This document shows positions 21,751-33,381 of a stretch of 64,000 bases of DNA, piece by piece. Within the stretch, counting starts at the first letter, position 1. Every line of letters starts with the position of its first letter. The stretch comes from Tretioscincus oriximinensis. Lineage: Eukaryota > Chordata > Lepidosauria > Squamata > Gymnophthalmidae. The stretch spans positions 319,872 through 383,871 of the forward strand of contig JAJVDF010000590.1 of NCBI GenBank assembly GCA_022410635.1, read 5' to 3'. Both the position numbers and the translations under genes were made by a program. The notes beneath the pieces are model-generated. The model made no database searches. It was not told where the DNA came from and saw nothing but the letters and a program-made list of their open reading frames with translations.

Positions 21751-23074
21751 GATATGTGAATAAGATATCACAAGGTCCAACAAACCCCAAAAGCAAAAAA
21801 ACAGAAAGCAGGAAAAGGTGATGTAAAAACATTCCCACCCTACATCCAAACATCAGGAAATGTGATCACACAGGGAAATTATAAAACAAGATACGGATCA
21901 GGACTGAATTCAAACCAACTTCAAAAATTGGCCAGATACTGACATCAGCTAATGATAGACTCGAACTCCTCCAGATCCCATTACAAAATGTATGAATGTA
22001 AAAAAAATTAAGTAGGGATGACCAGTCACACAATAGAGAAAAGAAAATATCAATATGGAAGACGTGTGAGCTTCATACCTCTACGTGTTCACTTAAAAAT
22101 ATGAACACATAGAAGTAACAGCCTGAGATTTTATGAACTGGCTACAAGGAAGCAACAAAATAAAACCACATTCATAGGACTGGTCCTCAGCAATATTTGG
22201 AAGGTTTTTCTTCATAAACAAACAAAATGAACGCTCAACAGTAGTGAAAACACAAAACAGCCCAAGGCTAGCAACCACAAAACAAAAACAACAACCCATT
22301 ATTATAAGTAACAGCCAGGAACAGAACAAAGACTTGTCAGCAACTACACAAAGGCCAACAGCCAGTAGCAAAATAATGGAATTACAAAGAAACCTAACAC
22401 TCATTTGACAATTGCTATAAAAAGAGTAACTAGGTCCATGTGACCATCAGTTGCATTTGATCCTTCCAGCAATCAGGTTCTCTAAAAGTGGATGTCTCCA
22501 TTTTCTGATCATATATTANATATAGTTGGACTGCAACTGTTTGTTAAATTTTAAGGCACACTGAGATCAGTGGAAGATCAATCAAATTTGGTCAATGATA
22601 TAGTGTGCGAAAAGAGACTTTGTGCTATCACGAATTTCATATCTTGCAATCAACCATAATTTGAAAGAATTTTCCAAATGACAAGATTAAATACTTTTTT
22701 GTTAATAAAAGAAAATGATTATTTTTCCTCACTGTGGCTCAAAAGAAACTAATCAAATCGTCCAGCAAAAGGACCAGCTTTGCAGCATTTCTTGGGTATT
22801 CAACAATATTTCTGAATCAATTGATCCATTTTTCTGGAAGAAAAAATGTTGACTTTTTTTTAAAAAAAATAGAACTATTTTTTAAAATTTTTATTTATCA
22901 GAGTGATGGTATGATAGAGATCTAGCATTATGCTTCCCTGCCACCTCCAGTCTCCATATAACAGCATAAAGGTATTATGCCTAGAGGTTGCCAAACTCAT
23001 TGGAGACTCATTTTTATTAACTTTTTGAAAACAAAACANTAAATATTAGGGATGTATGAGACTACCATTTATTG
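21751..23074. other. No gene recognised; unique DNA
   Basis: No repeat signature was identified. A minus-strand frame at 22093-22404 is rich in L, C and F, but no homologue is recognised and it lies in ordinary AT-rich DNA. Confidence 0.5.
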
Positions 23075-23290
23075 ATTTATTCTTATATTGCTCCCTATAC
23101 CTGAAGTTGCAGGGCAGTTAACAATAAAGACAGAAGTACAAAATCAATATTTTAAAACTGTGCCTGAAAGTGGGAAAAGGAAAGGTGCTTCTTCAACCAA
23201 AGAGGTGCATCTTCAAAGATTTTCTGGATGAATACAATGATGATGACTGATGCATCCTGAGGGAGAGTCTCTTCCCTAGCCTATGCCCAC
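23075..23290 (-). mobile_element. L2 LINE 3' end fragment
   Basis: Begins with the inverse of the L2 tail (ATTTATTGATTTATTC, ATATTGCTCCCTATACC), followed by the inverse of GTGCACCTCTTTGG (AGAGGTGCATCTTC) and AGAGTCTCTTCCC. Diverged and 5' truncated. Confidence 0.65.
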
Positions 23291-23341
23291 CACAGAGAAT
23301 GCTCCCCCCAATTCCCACTCTTTGATGCTGAGAAGGGTAGT

Positions 23342-24500
23342 ATAAGAACATAAGAAGAGCCATACTGAATCAGGGCACAGCCCATCTAGTCCATCATTCT
23401 GTGTCACACAAAGGCCCACCAGATGCACCTGGGCTATCTGAACAGAGGAAAGCAAAATATGCACCTGCTCATGACTATTTCAGGAGTACTGCCTGTTGTT
23501 CCATCCCGGAGGCAACTTCCAGACATCCATCCAAGTACACATTTATACCCTTGGTGTCCATAAACCTGTCTAGTCCTGTCTTGAAACTATCCAAGCAGTT
23601 AGCTACCACCACCTCTTCAGAAAGTAAATTCCACAGGCCGATGACCCTCTGGGTGAAAAATACTTTCCTTTGTCTGTACTCACTTTTCTACCCATCAGTT
23701 TTAAGGAGTGCCTCTGGTCCTAGTGTTTTATGATAGAGAAAACATTTTTTCTCTACTCATCCTGTCCATCCCATGCATGATTTTGTACCATCAGATCACC
23801 TCCCAAACGTCACCTTTTGAGGCTGAAAATGCCCAGATGTTGCAGCCTGACTTCATAAGGCAGGTGCTCCAGACCCTTGATCATTCTTGTTGCCCCTTTC
23901 TGCACCTTCTTTAGTTCCACGATATTCCTTTTGAGATGTGGTAACTAGAATTGAACACAGTATTCCAAATGTGGCCTCATCACAGATTTATAAAGAGGCA
24001 AAATAAAATTTGCTGACTTGTTTTTGATTCGTTTCCTAATTATCCTCAACATGGAATTTGCCTTTTTTGCTGCTGCTGCACACCAGGTTGACTTTCTTCA
24101 TCAAATTGTCCACCAGTACCCCAAGATCCTTTTCTTACTCAGTTACAGAAAGCTTGGTTCCCATCAGGTGGTAAAAGTGGTTGGGGTTCTTTGCCCCAAT
24201 GTGCATGACCTTGCCCTTGCTTAAATTAAAGTGCATTTGCAATTTTGATGCCCACTCACGCAATTATAATAGGTCACTCTGAAGCGCCTTACAACCATTT
24301 CCAGTTTTCACTACCCTGAACAGTTTAGTGTCATCAGCGAACTTGGCTACTTCACTATTTACCTCGCCATTCGGATCATTTATGAATATATTGAAAAGCA
24401 AAGGTCCCAGTACAGACCTCTGGGGTACCCCACTTCTTACCTCTAGGAAGGTCTCCTGGTTTGTAGTCAATAGAAGCATGGGAAGCCTCAGAATTCTTGG
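23342..24500 (-). mobile_element. CR1-group LINE, 3' half
   Basis: The 3' terminus is on the left (TAAGAACATAAGAAGAGCC). It continues through the untranslated region, the C-terminal coding block (inverse of [12 protein letters not shown] and RGD-like regions) and the reverse transcriptase core near 24300-24420. It differs from the ATTCTATG-ended CR1 at 12 and 26 kb, so at least two CR1-group lineages are present. It is 5' truncated around 24500. Confidence 0.9.
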
Positions 24501-24518
24501 AAACCGAGGGTGTGGCAT
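24264..24518 (-). pseudogene. CR1-group reverse transcriptase core fragment
   Basis: Shows SGVPQRSVLGPLLFNIFIND (motif B) followed by EVAKFADDTKLF, which contains the FADD catalytic box. Unlike the 12 kb copy, the catalytic aspartates are kept. It ends in a stop after about 80 residues and motif A is absent, so it is a truncated relic. Confidence 0.92.
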
Positions 24519-25894
24519 GTATTGGCTTTAATCATTATATGTGACATGATGATGATGATGGTGTATGGGACATCATTGTGCATGCATGCATGATGAGAGG
24601 ATTAAAATGGCACCAGATCATGAGAAGCTTTCCAAGGAAGCAAGAACTGTTGAACAAAAACTCTTATAACCTCATGCCCTTACTGCTATTTGTCAAATTA
24701 CAAACAGTAATTCCCTATTCTTGGTAACCATATTAAATATCAAAAACATAAACTGGTTTGTGATTGTTTTTTTCTTTCCTAGATGAAATCTGTACTTATC
24801 ATTTTCTGTGCACTTGAAGAACAATTGTGCATGTTCTATGACATGCCATATAAACAGGTATTTTTTCAGAATGAATTTAGATCTGCAGTCCATTATTCCT
24901 ATCCATCCCTTTCTCTATCCATCCCAGTCTCTTTCTCTCAGTTGGGCTGGAACCAGGAAACAGAATATGCTGAGTAAGAATGAACATAAGCGAGACATTA
25001 TAGGCAGAAAAGCAGTGCTTTTCTCTTTATGTGAAAAGGAAAAAAGGGAGAAACTCCAATCTATGAATAAATGCTTGAACAATATTCACAGTGTACTAAA
25101 GGAGGTCTTTTCAGATAGCGAATCCTAGTTGTTTTTGTATTAAAAATTTATAGGAATAGTAAATGATAATGGGTATTACTGGTGTGGGAGAAAATTTCTA
25201 CCAACACATTTTTAAATGCATACTCCTCTTGAAATCAGCCATGAATAGTTGGTTGGTGTGGGATTAAATTTATGGTTGTAGAGAAGAGAATTAATGAAAA
25301 TCTGAAGATGTGAAGGAATGTAGGTTTCATCCAGACAGGGTGTAAAACTCAGGATTATTCCAGAACTATATTGGGAGTGTCACACACATCTGCAGCAGTC
25401 CCAATATGGCTTTGGATATAGGAGTGAAATCCTGTAACTTTGGGTTTTCCTGATATAGCGATAGGACTTAGCTTACCTGGGCACTTATTCTTGGGAGTAG
25501 TCACTGTGCATGTGTGGAACCAAATCAGATTGTTGTGCAATCAATTACACTTCTGGGTATTTGGGAGGCAATATGGGAGTAAATATGAAGACGTGTAAGT
25601 GTCCACACTTGTTCTGCTTCTGGCAGGGATGGTAAGAGACAATAATGAGATCTAAACAAGGTCCTGTATTTTCCTCTTGATAATTGACATACTATAGAAA
25701 AAGTGGAAAAAAAACCCTGTTTGATGGACAAACTGATCAAATCTCAAGAGACAGAGTAAAGAAAAGGATTGAGGCAGACTGAGGATGGTTAAACACAAAT
25801 CAGCCCACCAAAATCTGTATTAAATATACACTAGGATATCCTACTATGTAAAGTATTTTCCCTACCACACAACACCAGATTTGGGGACACTATG
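24501..25894. other. No gene recognised; unique DNA
   Basis: No clear repeat. A GATGATGATG run lies near 24546. The stretch 25320-25520 contains fragments such as TTACCTGGGCACTTATTCTTG that may be an old SINE-like repeat; the evidence is too weak to call. Confidence 0.45.
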
Positions 25895-26050
25895 AAGCTG
25901 ATACCTGAAAAGTTAGGATGGACAAGGGGAAATGTTTTTCACTCTGGGGATAATGGTCTATAGAATTTACTTCCAGAAAATATGTGACTGCTACCAGCCA
26001 AGACAATTTTAAGATAGGATTAGACCAATTCATAGATGTGAGTATATCAA
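25895..26050 (+). mobile_element. Probable CR1-group LINE fragment
   Basis: Resembles the C-terminal coding part of the second CR1 lineage (..KYFFxLRVIxLWNLLPEEVV.. at 30.5 kb), here as GGGGAAATGTTTTTCACTC, ATAGAATTTACTTCCAG and GATTAGACCAATTCATAGATG. It is diverged and immediately precedes the CR1 at 26091. Confidence 0.55.
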
Positions 26051-26090
26051 AGTCTGTTGGTATGCCTTGGTGATGCCTCTGGATTGGAGT

Positions 26091-26476
26091 TATGGAAAGC
26101 AGCTGCGAAAAAGGCAAACACAATCCTGGGATGTATCAAGAGGGGCATAGAATCTCGCTCACGTGAAGTAATTATTCCTCTCTACAGTACTTTGGTACGA
26201 CCACACTTGGAATACTGTGTTCAGTTCTGGGGGCCCCAATTTAAAAAGGACATTGATAAACTAGAGCAAGTACAAGAGAGAGTTACAAGGATGGTGAGTG
26301 GTCTGGAAACCATGTCCTATGAGGAATGGTTAAAGGGTCTAGGGATGTTTAGTCTGCAAAAGAGAAGACTGAGAGGAGACCTGATAGCTGTCTACAAATA
26401 TCTGAAGGGCTGTCACAGAGCAGAGAGATCAGCACTGTTCTCATTAGTACATGGAAGGACAAAAACAATGGAATGA
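26091..26476 (+). pseudogene. CR1 ORF2 C-terminal fragment
   Basis: Reads [60 protein letters not shown] and [20 protein letters not shown]. This is the domain after the reverse transcriptase core. A frameshift near 26470 breaks the end. It lacks the endonuclease and catalytic domains. Confidence 0.92.
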
Positions 26477-26712
26477 AGCTGCAAGGGAGTAGATTTAGAT
26501 TAGATATCAGAAAAAACTTTCTAACAGTCAGGGTGATAAACCAGCGGAACAGTTTGCCACAGGGGGTGGTGAGTTCGCCTTCCCTGGAAGTTTTCAAACA
26601 GAGGCTGGACAGCCANCTGTCTGGGATGGTTTAATGAATCCTGCATCGAGCAGGGGNTTGGACCCGATGACCTGGAGGTCCCTTCCGATTCTATGATTCT
26701 ATGATTCTATGA
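26091..26712 (+). mobile_element. CR1 LINE 3' end
   Basis: The C-terminal coding block is followed by a 3' untranslated region ending in three copies of ATTCTATG (26692-26712), the diagnostic CR1 terminus. The match to the inverse of 11815-12290 and 35630-35892 is close. The element is strongly 5' truncated, as most CR1 copies are. Confidence 0.95.
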
Positions 26713-26749
26713 AAGCATTTCTCTAAATGCCTTTTGCGAGATGTCAAGA

Positions 26750-26875
26750 ATAGATGAAGAGTTTGTTTTCTTTTTCTGCCTGAGCAAAGGAAACTGGTGG
26801 GTCACTGTGTGAGACAGAATTTTGGANTGCATACACTGTGGTCTGATTTGTCATGGCTCCTCTTATGAACTGGTC
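26750..26875 (+). mobile_element. CR1-group LINE 3' terminal fragment
   Basis: GGTGGGTCACTGTGTGAGAC, then GTGGTCTGATTTGTCATGG and CTCCTCTTATGAAC correspond to the inverse of the 23342 terminus. Same end module as 44725-44872. Confidence 0.7.
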
Positions 26876-27736
26876 ATGTTTGGTTTGAACCTTCTCAAAT
26901 TAAAAATGAAGACTAATGCTTATGGAACACAAACCTCAGTAAAGAAACTTATGTAGAATCTGATTACTACACGTATTACAGATATTCATTACAGGTTAAA
27001 TATAATATAGCACTTTCCAACAATAAACACTTCCCTCTAATACTGTGATTATAAAACGTTGGAATAGTTTATACAAAGCAAACACTACCATTATTCAAGC
27101 AAAGTATTGCTTCCATTATCTTGCTTGATGTGAACAATTAAAACACATTGCATAACCATTTAGTTTCAAGGGAAGAACCCAGACACAGAATTTCACAACT
27201 TCATAAAACAGAATCTTAATGTTAGAGAGTTTTACTTTTATAGGATGCTGTCTGGGTATGTTTTAATCTTCTTTTTACTAACTTGTAACCATATAAATAG
27301 TCCCTCAATTACCGCGATCTTAAGTAGTAATAAAAATAATAATAAATTACTGTGAGGTCAGAAACTGTCAAACAAAACGAGAATGAAATACAGAGATGCA
27401 AGCTGGAGCACAAAAGGCCAAGCACATTTGGAAAAGTTCAGGTGCTTTATTTCCAAGAATACTGCAGTAGGAGGGGAAAGGCTACTGCTGCCTTGTTTAA
27501 TATGTATCCATATAAATCCCACCTGCCAAATGTGTTCAAATCCACCTCTGAAACAATCCATTAGCTGAATAGTGCATGTATAAAATTTCCTGTATCTAAC
27601 AGATACTGATCTAAAATTTGAAGCATCTAGCAGTTAAGCCCATTGAGTGAACTGATGTAAAAAACAGCATTTGCATTAACCCCATCATGGCAAAAGTCAA
27701 TGGTTACTATCCAATTAGTATAAATATTTACAANAG
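26876..27736. other. No gene recognised; unique DNA
   Basis: Ordinary AT-rich DNA. Frames at 27352-27568 overlap on both strands and have no recognisable domain. Confidence 0.5.
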
Positions 27737-27748
27737 TATATGTGGTTT

Positions 27749-27966
27749 TCAATTTCAGAGAAATAGCCGTGTTAGTCTAGCAGAAAGTCCAGCAAAGGAG
27801 CTAGCAGCACTTTGAGACTAACTAGAGAAAAGTGGTTGGCATAAGCTTTCGTAGACAGGTCTACTTCTTCAGATGCGCATCTGAAGAAGTAGACCTGTCT
27901 ACGAAAGCTTATGCCAACCACTTTTCTCTAGTTAGTCTCAAAGTGCTGCTAGCTCCTTTGCTGGAC
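27749..27966. mobile_element. Penelope-like fold-back copy with exact 180-bp palindrome
   Basis: Positions 27787-27876 and 27877-27966 are exact inverse complements, 90 bases each, with no spacer (centre AGATGC|GCATCT). A single 38-base extension, TCAATTTCAGAGAAATAGCC and following bases, precedes the left arm. TATATGTGGTTT flanks the unit at 27737-27748 and 27967-27978, giving a clean 12-bp target duplication. Both arms are the 3' terminal module of the family. The absence of any mismatch between arms implies a young insertion or arm homogenisation. Confidence 0.88.
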
Positions 27967-27978
27967 TATATGTGGTTT

Positions 27979-30057
27979 GATATTTTAGGAGAAAAAGAGG
28001 ATGAAATCCATGGGATTAAAGATTAATATTGGATGGAATTAAAAATGGGCAAAAGTGGGTNGATAGGTTAATGTTTTATGTACTGCCTTGTATTCTGTGA
28101 TATTTTTTGACTTTTGTATTATTACACATATTATTTTGTATTTCAAACACACAAACACACACACACACACCAATCTCCAAAAAGTATTAGATAACAGTTG
28201 AATAGAAGTTGGGATATTTTCTTGACCCATGTGGGGCTGCAAGTTATTCCAGCACAGGGTCAAGGGGGACAAGAGACCACAGTAAAATATATTTTGAAGA
28301 AAAATAAAAATAAGTATGATTTGATATTATGTTGTTTTCAAAGGTTGGGATTCTTTCTTCTTTTGACAGTTTGGATTTCTATGCATAGTGATTTATCTAG
28401 GAGTAAAACACTGAGTTGTAGCATTCTGAGAAAATAATTTGCTGTTTTGAGCCCCAATCTTTCCCCAGAAGGAGACAATGAAAAACTGCATCTATTATCT
28501 TTGTATTGAAAACTGTATAAAAATGATTCATGGCCATGACTCAGTAGTATCCAAAATATTATTATTTAAAAAGCCATGTCCAGGGAATATTTCTCACCTT
28601 ACACCGCCAACATTGTCACTTTATTTTTATACACTAAAGGGTTATTGGAAACAATTATGTAATATTTGTTATGCACCTACCTGCTATCTTGCATTTATTA
28701 GACTCCTGGCCAGGTGGAATGGAACCCTTACCCGGCCCAGAGAAAACAAAAAAGTGATCGTAAGAATTATTCTCAACACTGCTTTTGTGTGATGAGATGT
28801 CTATCACTGCTTCACCTCTCCTAAGCAGGTTTGGAATATCAGATGAGCACAAACAGCCACCCAGAAGCACAAATCCACAGAGGGCAGCATTGTGAAATGA
28901 ACTTTTGCGACATATGTACTATTACAGTTTACAAATCAAGTTGCTGTAGATTTAACTCATTTAACTGAATCATATTAAAATTTTCTGTTGAGTACAGACT
29001 CTGCACTGCTTTTTAATTTCTGCTTTGAAATTATAAATATAATTAATTTTATATCACAATTTTCAGACAACTTTAAACAAAATGAAAAAGCTAGTTCAAA
29101 ATTGAAATCACTTATTTACTACGCTGTTGTATTGGGCAACTTTTTTGGTTTAAGTTTCTCTTTTATAATCTGAATAATTATTCAGGAGTTTACTTGGTGA
29201 TGTGTACAAACACCAAAAATAAACAAACCAACAAACAACAGTCATACTCAAGCTAGCAAAATTGATAAATGCTACAGTTAGGAAAATAACACACCTTTTA
29301 ACTTAAACTAGTCCTTCACTGATAATGCAGACCTTTTATTTGAGTTATATTTTAAATTTTTCTGAACATGTTCTTAAAGTACAATTTTATCTGACCAATG
29401 ACTGTTAAAAGAAATATTCTGATTCTGAAACAAATTAACAAACCACACCACTATGTAATTATGTGAATAATCACTAGTAGTTACAAACCAGATTCTTAAT
29501 GTTAGAAAATGCCAACACTCAATTTTATTTTTATTTCCCTTTTTCTTTCTCCTACCATGTATATGTCTATCCCTTAATTCGTTCTGGTACGCATGTGCAT
29601 TGGTCAGTTCAGTTCTAGCCAAATCATTCCAGTTTGGGAAAATTTGAATGAACGTCAAGCTGGGAACAATAGATGTGCTATATCTTGACCTTATGCAATT
29701 GCTCTCTNCTCAGCTTCTCTGTGATGCCTACCATAAAGCTCTTAAACAACCAGGCCATCAAACAAAAATTGAGAAAGTGATTTTATGAACTAGACTTCAG
29801 CAGACAACTGAATCTGCACTGGAGNGTTGGATCTGCTAACTCATTTTCATTGTATAATCCTCTTGAGTCTTGGATCAATCAGCTGATGACATCTGGCCTA
29901 TTCCAGAACATTCCCCCCCCCCAGCCAATCAGTGGTTAACACAGTTCATACCTTTGAAGTTAGTAAACAACCAATGGTAGTTTTACCAGACTCTGGGAAA
30001 GGTATTTCTGCCATTCTTATTGTTTCTTTACTTTACTCCTATCATTACTTTATTTTT
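27979..30057. other. No gene recognised; unique DNA
   Basis: About 2 kb of AT-rich sequence without a recognised repeat, apart from a CA microsatellite at about 28148-28172. No exon-like frame. Confidence 0.5.
28148..28172. repeat. CA microsatellite
   Basis: An interrupted then pure ACACAC run. Confidence 0.85.
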
Positions 30058-30178
30058 AATGCAGGGGTATCCAACTGGTGTTCCCAAACTGCAACTTACA
30101 ACATCTCATTTGGTAGAGTAGGCATAGTATTAGGAGAGGAATGGAATACTGGGAGTTGCAATTCATGAACATCTGGAG
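30058..30178. mobile_element. Small fold-back element with tACAACTCCCA-type ends
   Basis: GGGGTATCCAACTGGTGTTC and CTGCAACTTACAACATCTC on the left are loosely mirrored by ACTGGGAGTTGCAATTCATG and ACATCTGGAGGGTTAC on the right. This matches a common amniote hAT-like MITE that carries ACTACAACTCCCA and CATCTGG blocks. The copy is old. Confidence 0.6.
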
Positions 30179-30206
30179 GGTTACAATTTTTCCTTTTTTA
30201 TATAGA

Positions 30207-30957
30207 ACACACATAAGAAGAGTCATACTGGATCAGGCCGTAGCCCATCAAGTCCAGCATTCTGTGTCACACAGAGGCCCACCAGATGCACCTGGGCAGT
30301 CCAAACAGAGAAAAACAAAATATGCTCCTGTTCATGACTCCCTGCAAATGGTATCTCAGGAGTCCTGTCTGTTGCTCCATCCCGGAGGCAACATCCAGAC
30401 ATCCATCCTAGTACTCNTTTATACCCTTGGTGTCCATAAACCTGTCTAGTCCTGTCTTGAAACTATCCAAGCTGTTNGCTACCACTACCTCTTCAGGAAG
30501 TAAATTCCACAGGNCGATGACCCTCAGGNTGAAAAAATACTTTCCTTTGTCTGTTCTCACTTTTCTACCCAACAGTTTTAAGGAGTGCCCCCTGGTCCTT
30601 GTGTTGTGTGACAGAGAAAACATTTTTTCTCTATTCACCCTGTCTATCCCATGCATGATTTTGTACACTTCAATCAGATCACCTTTCAAGGCTGAAGAGG
30701 CCCAGATGTTGCAGCCGGACTTCGTAAGGGAGGTGGCTCCAAACCCTTGATCATTTTTGTTGCCCTTTTCTGCATCTTCTCCAGTTCCAAAATATCCCTC
30801 TTGAGATGTGGTGACCAGAACTGAACACAGTATTCCAAATGTGGCCTCACCACAGCTTTATAAAGAGGCAAAACATTTGCTGACTTGTTTTCAATTCCTT
30901 TCCTAATTATCCCCAACATGGAATTTGCCTTTCTTGCTGCCGCTGCACACCAGGTTG
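30207..30957 (-). mobile_element. CR1-group LINE 3' end
   Basis: Closely parallels 23342-23990: terminus ACACATAAGAAGAGTCATAC, then ATCCCGGAGGCAACATCCAG and GGTGTCCATAAACCTGTC, up to the inverse of the C-terminal coding block and ATTTGCCTTTCTTGCTGCCG. Truncated before the reverse transcriptase core. Confidence 0.92.
30408..30919 (-). pseudogene. CR1-group ORF2 C-terminal fragment, frameshifted
   Basis: Two minus-strand frames carry the pieces in order. The upstream piece (30919-30686) reads [40 protein letters not shown] and MIKGLEPPP. The downstream piece (30689-30408) reads MKGDLIEVYKIMHGIDRVNR, KVRTDKGKYFF and SLDSFKTGLDRFMD. They are joined by a frameshift near 30690. No catalytic domain remains. 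Confidence 0.9.
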
Positions 30958-31759
30958 CACATCATCTATCTGTTCTAAGATATCATTTGATTTACTAAAT
31001 AAAAATTGTGAATATCGCTCATATTTATGTTTGCAAGCTTATCCTTGCATATGTGCATACAAACGTTTTCTGATATGTCATTAACAACCAATATAATACA
31101 GTGAAGAAGCAAGGATCCAGAAGTTTATTTTTGAATTGATTTTGCTTAAATCATGACGGAGCATCCACAATCTTCTACATGTTGTTAGAGAACAATCATT
31201 GCCAGTACTATATGGGGATTTACAGAACAAAATGAAACCTCATTACTACCATGAATATTTGCCCAGTAAAAGCTAATTTCCCCCTTCAGCAACTAATAAA
31301 TGAAATGACACAAAGTATACAATTATTATTAAGGAAAGACTGTCTTTATAATGTCATAGCTGAAAGAAACCAAAATTAGTTCCAATATAACTTGCCTTTG
31401 AGTGATTTACCACTGTCTACACTATGCCTGAAAATAATTTTATAGACCTGTAATTAATTCTTAAAATACATGAGAATAAGAGCACAGAGACTGGCAAGTT
31501 CCTAACTCTTAAACTTGAACTGAACTATGATTGTTCTATTTCTTCCCAAATAGAACCTCTCTTTCCTGAAATTAAATTGTGTTTTCTTGGCTGCAGCTCC
31601 AACACTTAAAATAGAACACATGATTTAGGGAATGGCTATTGCCAAATTCTGATCAATTATCAATTTATTCTACAATATTACATAAAAGGAACATAAGCTA
31701 TTTGTAGCTACACAAACATTAGGAAAAAACGTCCAGGAAGACACAGCATTTATCTTTCC
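30958..31759. other. No gene recognised; unique DNA
   Basis: AT-rich, with no repeat or exon signature seen. Confidence 0.5.
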
Positions 31760-32056
31760 AGNTGCTAAGGAATCTGTCTCTCAGCTGGAAGATCTGGTTT
31801 CGAAGCCCTGTGTGGACGTGGGGAGGGGTGAGCACCTTCCACTAGCCTGTAGCTCTAGCCAACCCAGCTATTCGAAANCATGAATTGCAAGAAATTGCAA
31901 CTGACTGCAAGTAGATACACGGGAACCACCATAGCCTGGTGGGGAAGATAGAATGTGACCTTTGGACAAAATACCCTTGTAAGCCACTTTGAGTNCCTTT
32001 GAAAGGTGAGAAAAGCAGGGTATAAGAACCCAGTTCTTTTTCTTTTTCTTCTTCTT
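31760..32056 (+). mobile_element. Sauria-type SINE
   Basis: Starts within the tRNA head (TGCTAAGGAATCTGTCTCTC), keeps box B as CTGGTTTCGAAGCCC, then the body with CTAGCCAACCCAGCTATTCG, and the tail GTAAGCCACTTTGAG and GGTATAAGAACCCAG ending TCTTTTTCTTCTTCTT. Box A is lost by truncation or decay. Confidence 0.9.
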
Positions 32057-33130
32057 AAATATTTATCTTTCTATTTCCTAAATTTTCATTCTATTATTCT
32101 CCATATTTTTTATAATTTCCATCTATCATTTTTCCTGGATTTTTTTATTTCCAAATTCCCTAATATTTCATTTTTAACTCATTTTTTTCATTTCAGTTCT
32201 GATATTCTTCTTAACTGTTGCTGCTCTTCAGTTGCGTATTCAAACATATTATTTCCAATTTTTTTCCAAATACCCAACTACTGTGGAGTAAGCAAATGAT
32301 ATTTGGATTCAGCTAGTCTCTTTCTAGAACAGAATAAAGTCTAGTATGGAAAGGACATTATATATTGGGAATACCATTTNATATTGTGCAGTCTTCTAGA
32401 CTGTGTCTACATCTAAGACTGTATTGTGACAAGATTTTAAAATGAGTTAGAAATTAATTTTTGGCTTTGGCTGGAACCACAGTCTTGCCTTTTAATCCAA
32501 ATGGTCATTTCTTACTAGCCTCACAGCCCCAGGGCTTTTCAGAGGATATCCCTCTCAGAAATGGATTAAAATAAGAGTAAAGTTATTTTATTTTTTTTCT
32601 GCCTGCTTTCTGAAAGTGAGTATCTGTTTCTTTGTACTCTGAGGTCAGCAAGTGGACTTTTTTTAGGATGGGAACATTCACCTACAGGTGGGGAAAGAAA
32701 GGTTGGGCCACCTGTGGGTGGAATTTTCAATGGGGAAGGGGAAGGCTGGAAAATTCTGCCCATAGCTGGTTGAGATTGGATTGGGGTGTGTGTGTGTGTC
32801 CCAGTCTCGCTTTCCCTGTCCACAGTTAAATGTTTCTGTCTAAAAACTGATCATTTCTCAGCTACAAAGGAGTGGAAAGTCCAATTTGGGGATGAGGGGA
32901 AAAATCAGAATTTAATGTGAATTCCATCTCCTTTCCTCCCAGACTAAACTATTTGCTGCAGTTAGAATGTGACATAAATTCCAAACCACTCCTCAGTCCA
33001 TTTTCAGACTCAAATGATCAGTTAGTGAAGTGACTTTTTTTCTTTATAAATAACATCTAAAAAGCTAACTGGAAAGTTAACTAGCCAAATCCATTTCACC
33101 ATCTAACTCAAAAGTGAGTTTTCTGCAAAA
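32057..33130. other. No gene recognised; unique DNA
   Basis: Pyrimidine-rich AT sequence directly after the SINE tail (32057-32280), then unique sequence with a short GT run near 32786. No exon-like frame. Confidence 0.5.
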
Positions 33131-33381
33131 GTTTGGTGCAGTGGCTGAGTGTTGGACTCGTACCTGGTAGTCTCCTGGTTCGATTCCCCGCTCCTCCACG
33201 AGAGCCAGCTGGGTGACCTTGGGCCAGTCACAGTTCTTTGAACTCTCTCAGCCCCACCTATTCCACAGGGTGTCTGTTTTGGAGAAAGCAACAAAAGCTA
33301 TGTGCACCGCCCTATGGTTGGCCACCCTGAGACCTTCGGGTATAGGGTGGGATACAAGTACAAATAAATAAATAAATAAAG
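33131..33381 (+). mobile_element. tRNA-derived SINE with L2-like TAAA tail
   Basis: The head has GTGCAGTGGCTGAGTGTTGG and an intact box B, GGTTCGATTCC. The body and tail (GGGTATAGGGTGGGATACAAG, then TAAATAAATAAATAAA) match the 5011 copy at nearly every block. Better preserved than that copy. Confidence 0.9.

Noticed and set aside
28148..28172. CRISPR-like or satellite array
   Set aside because: Simple CA repeat only; no spaced direct repeats anywhere in the window, and the genome is clearly vertebrate.
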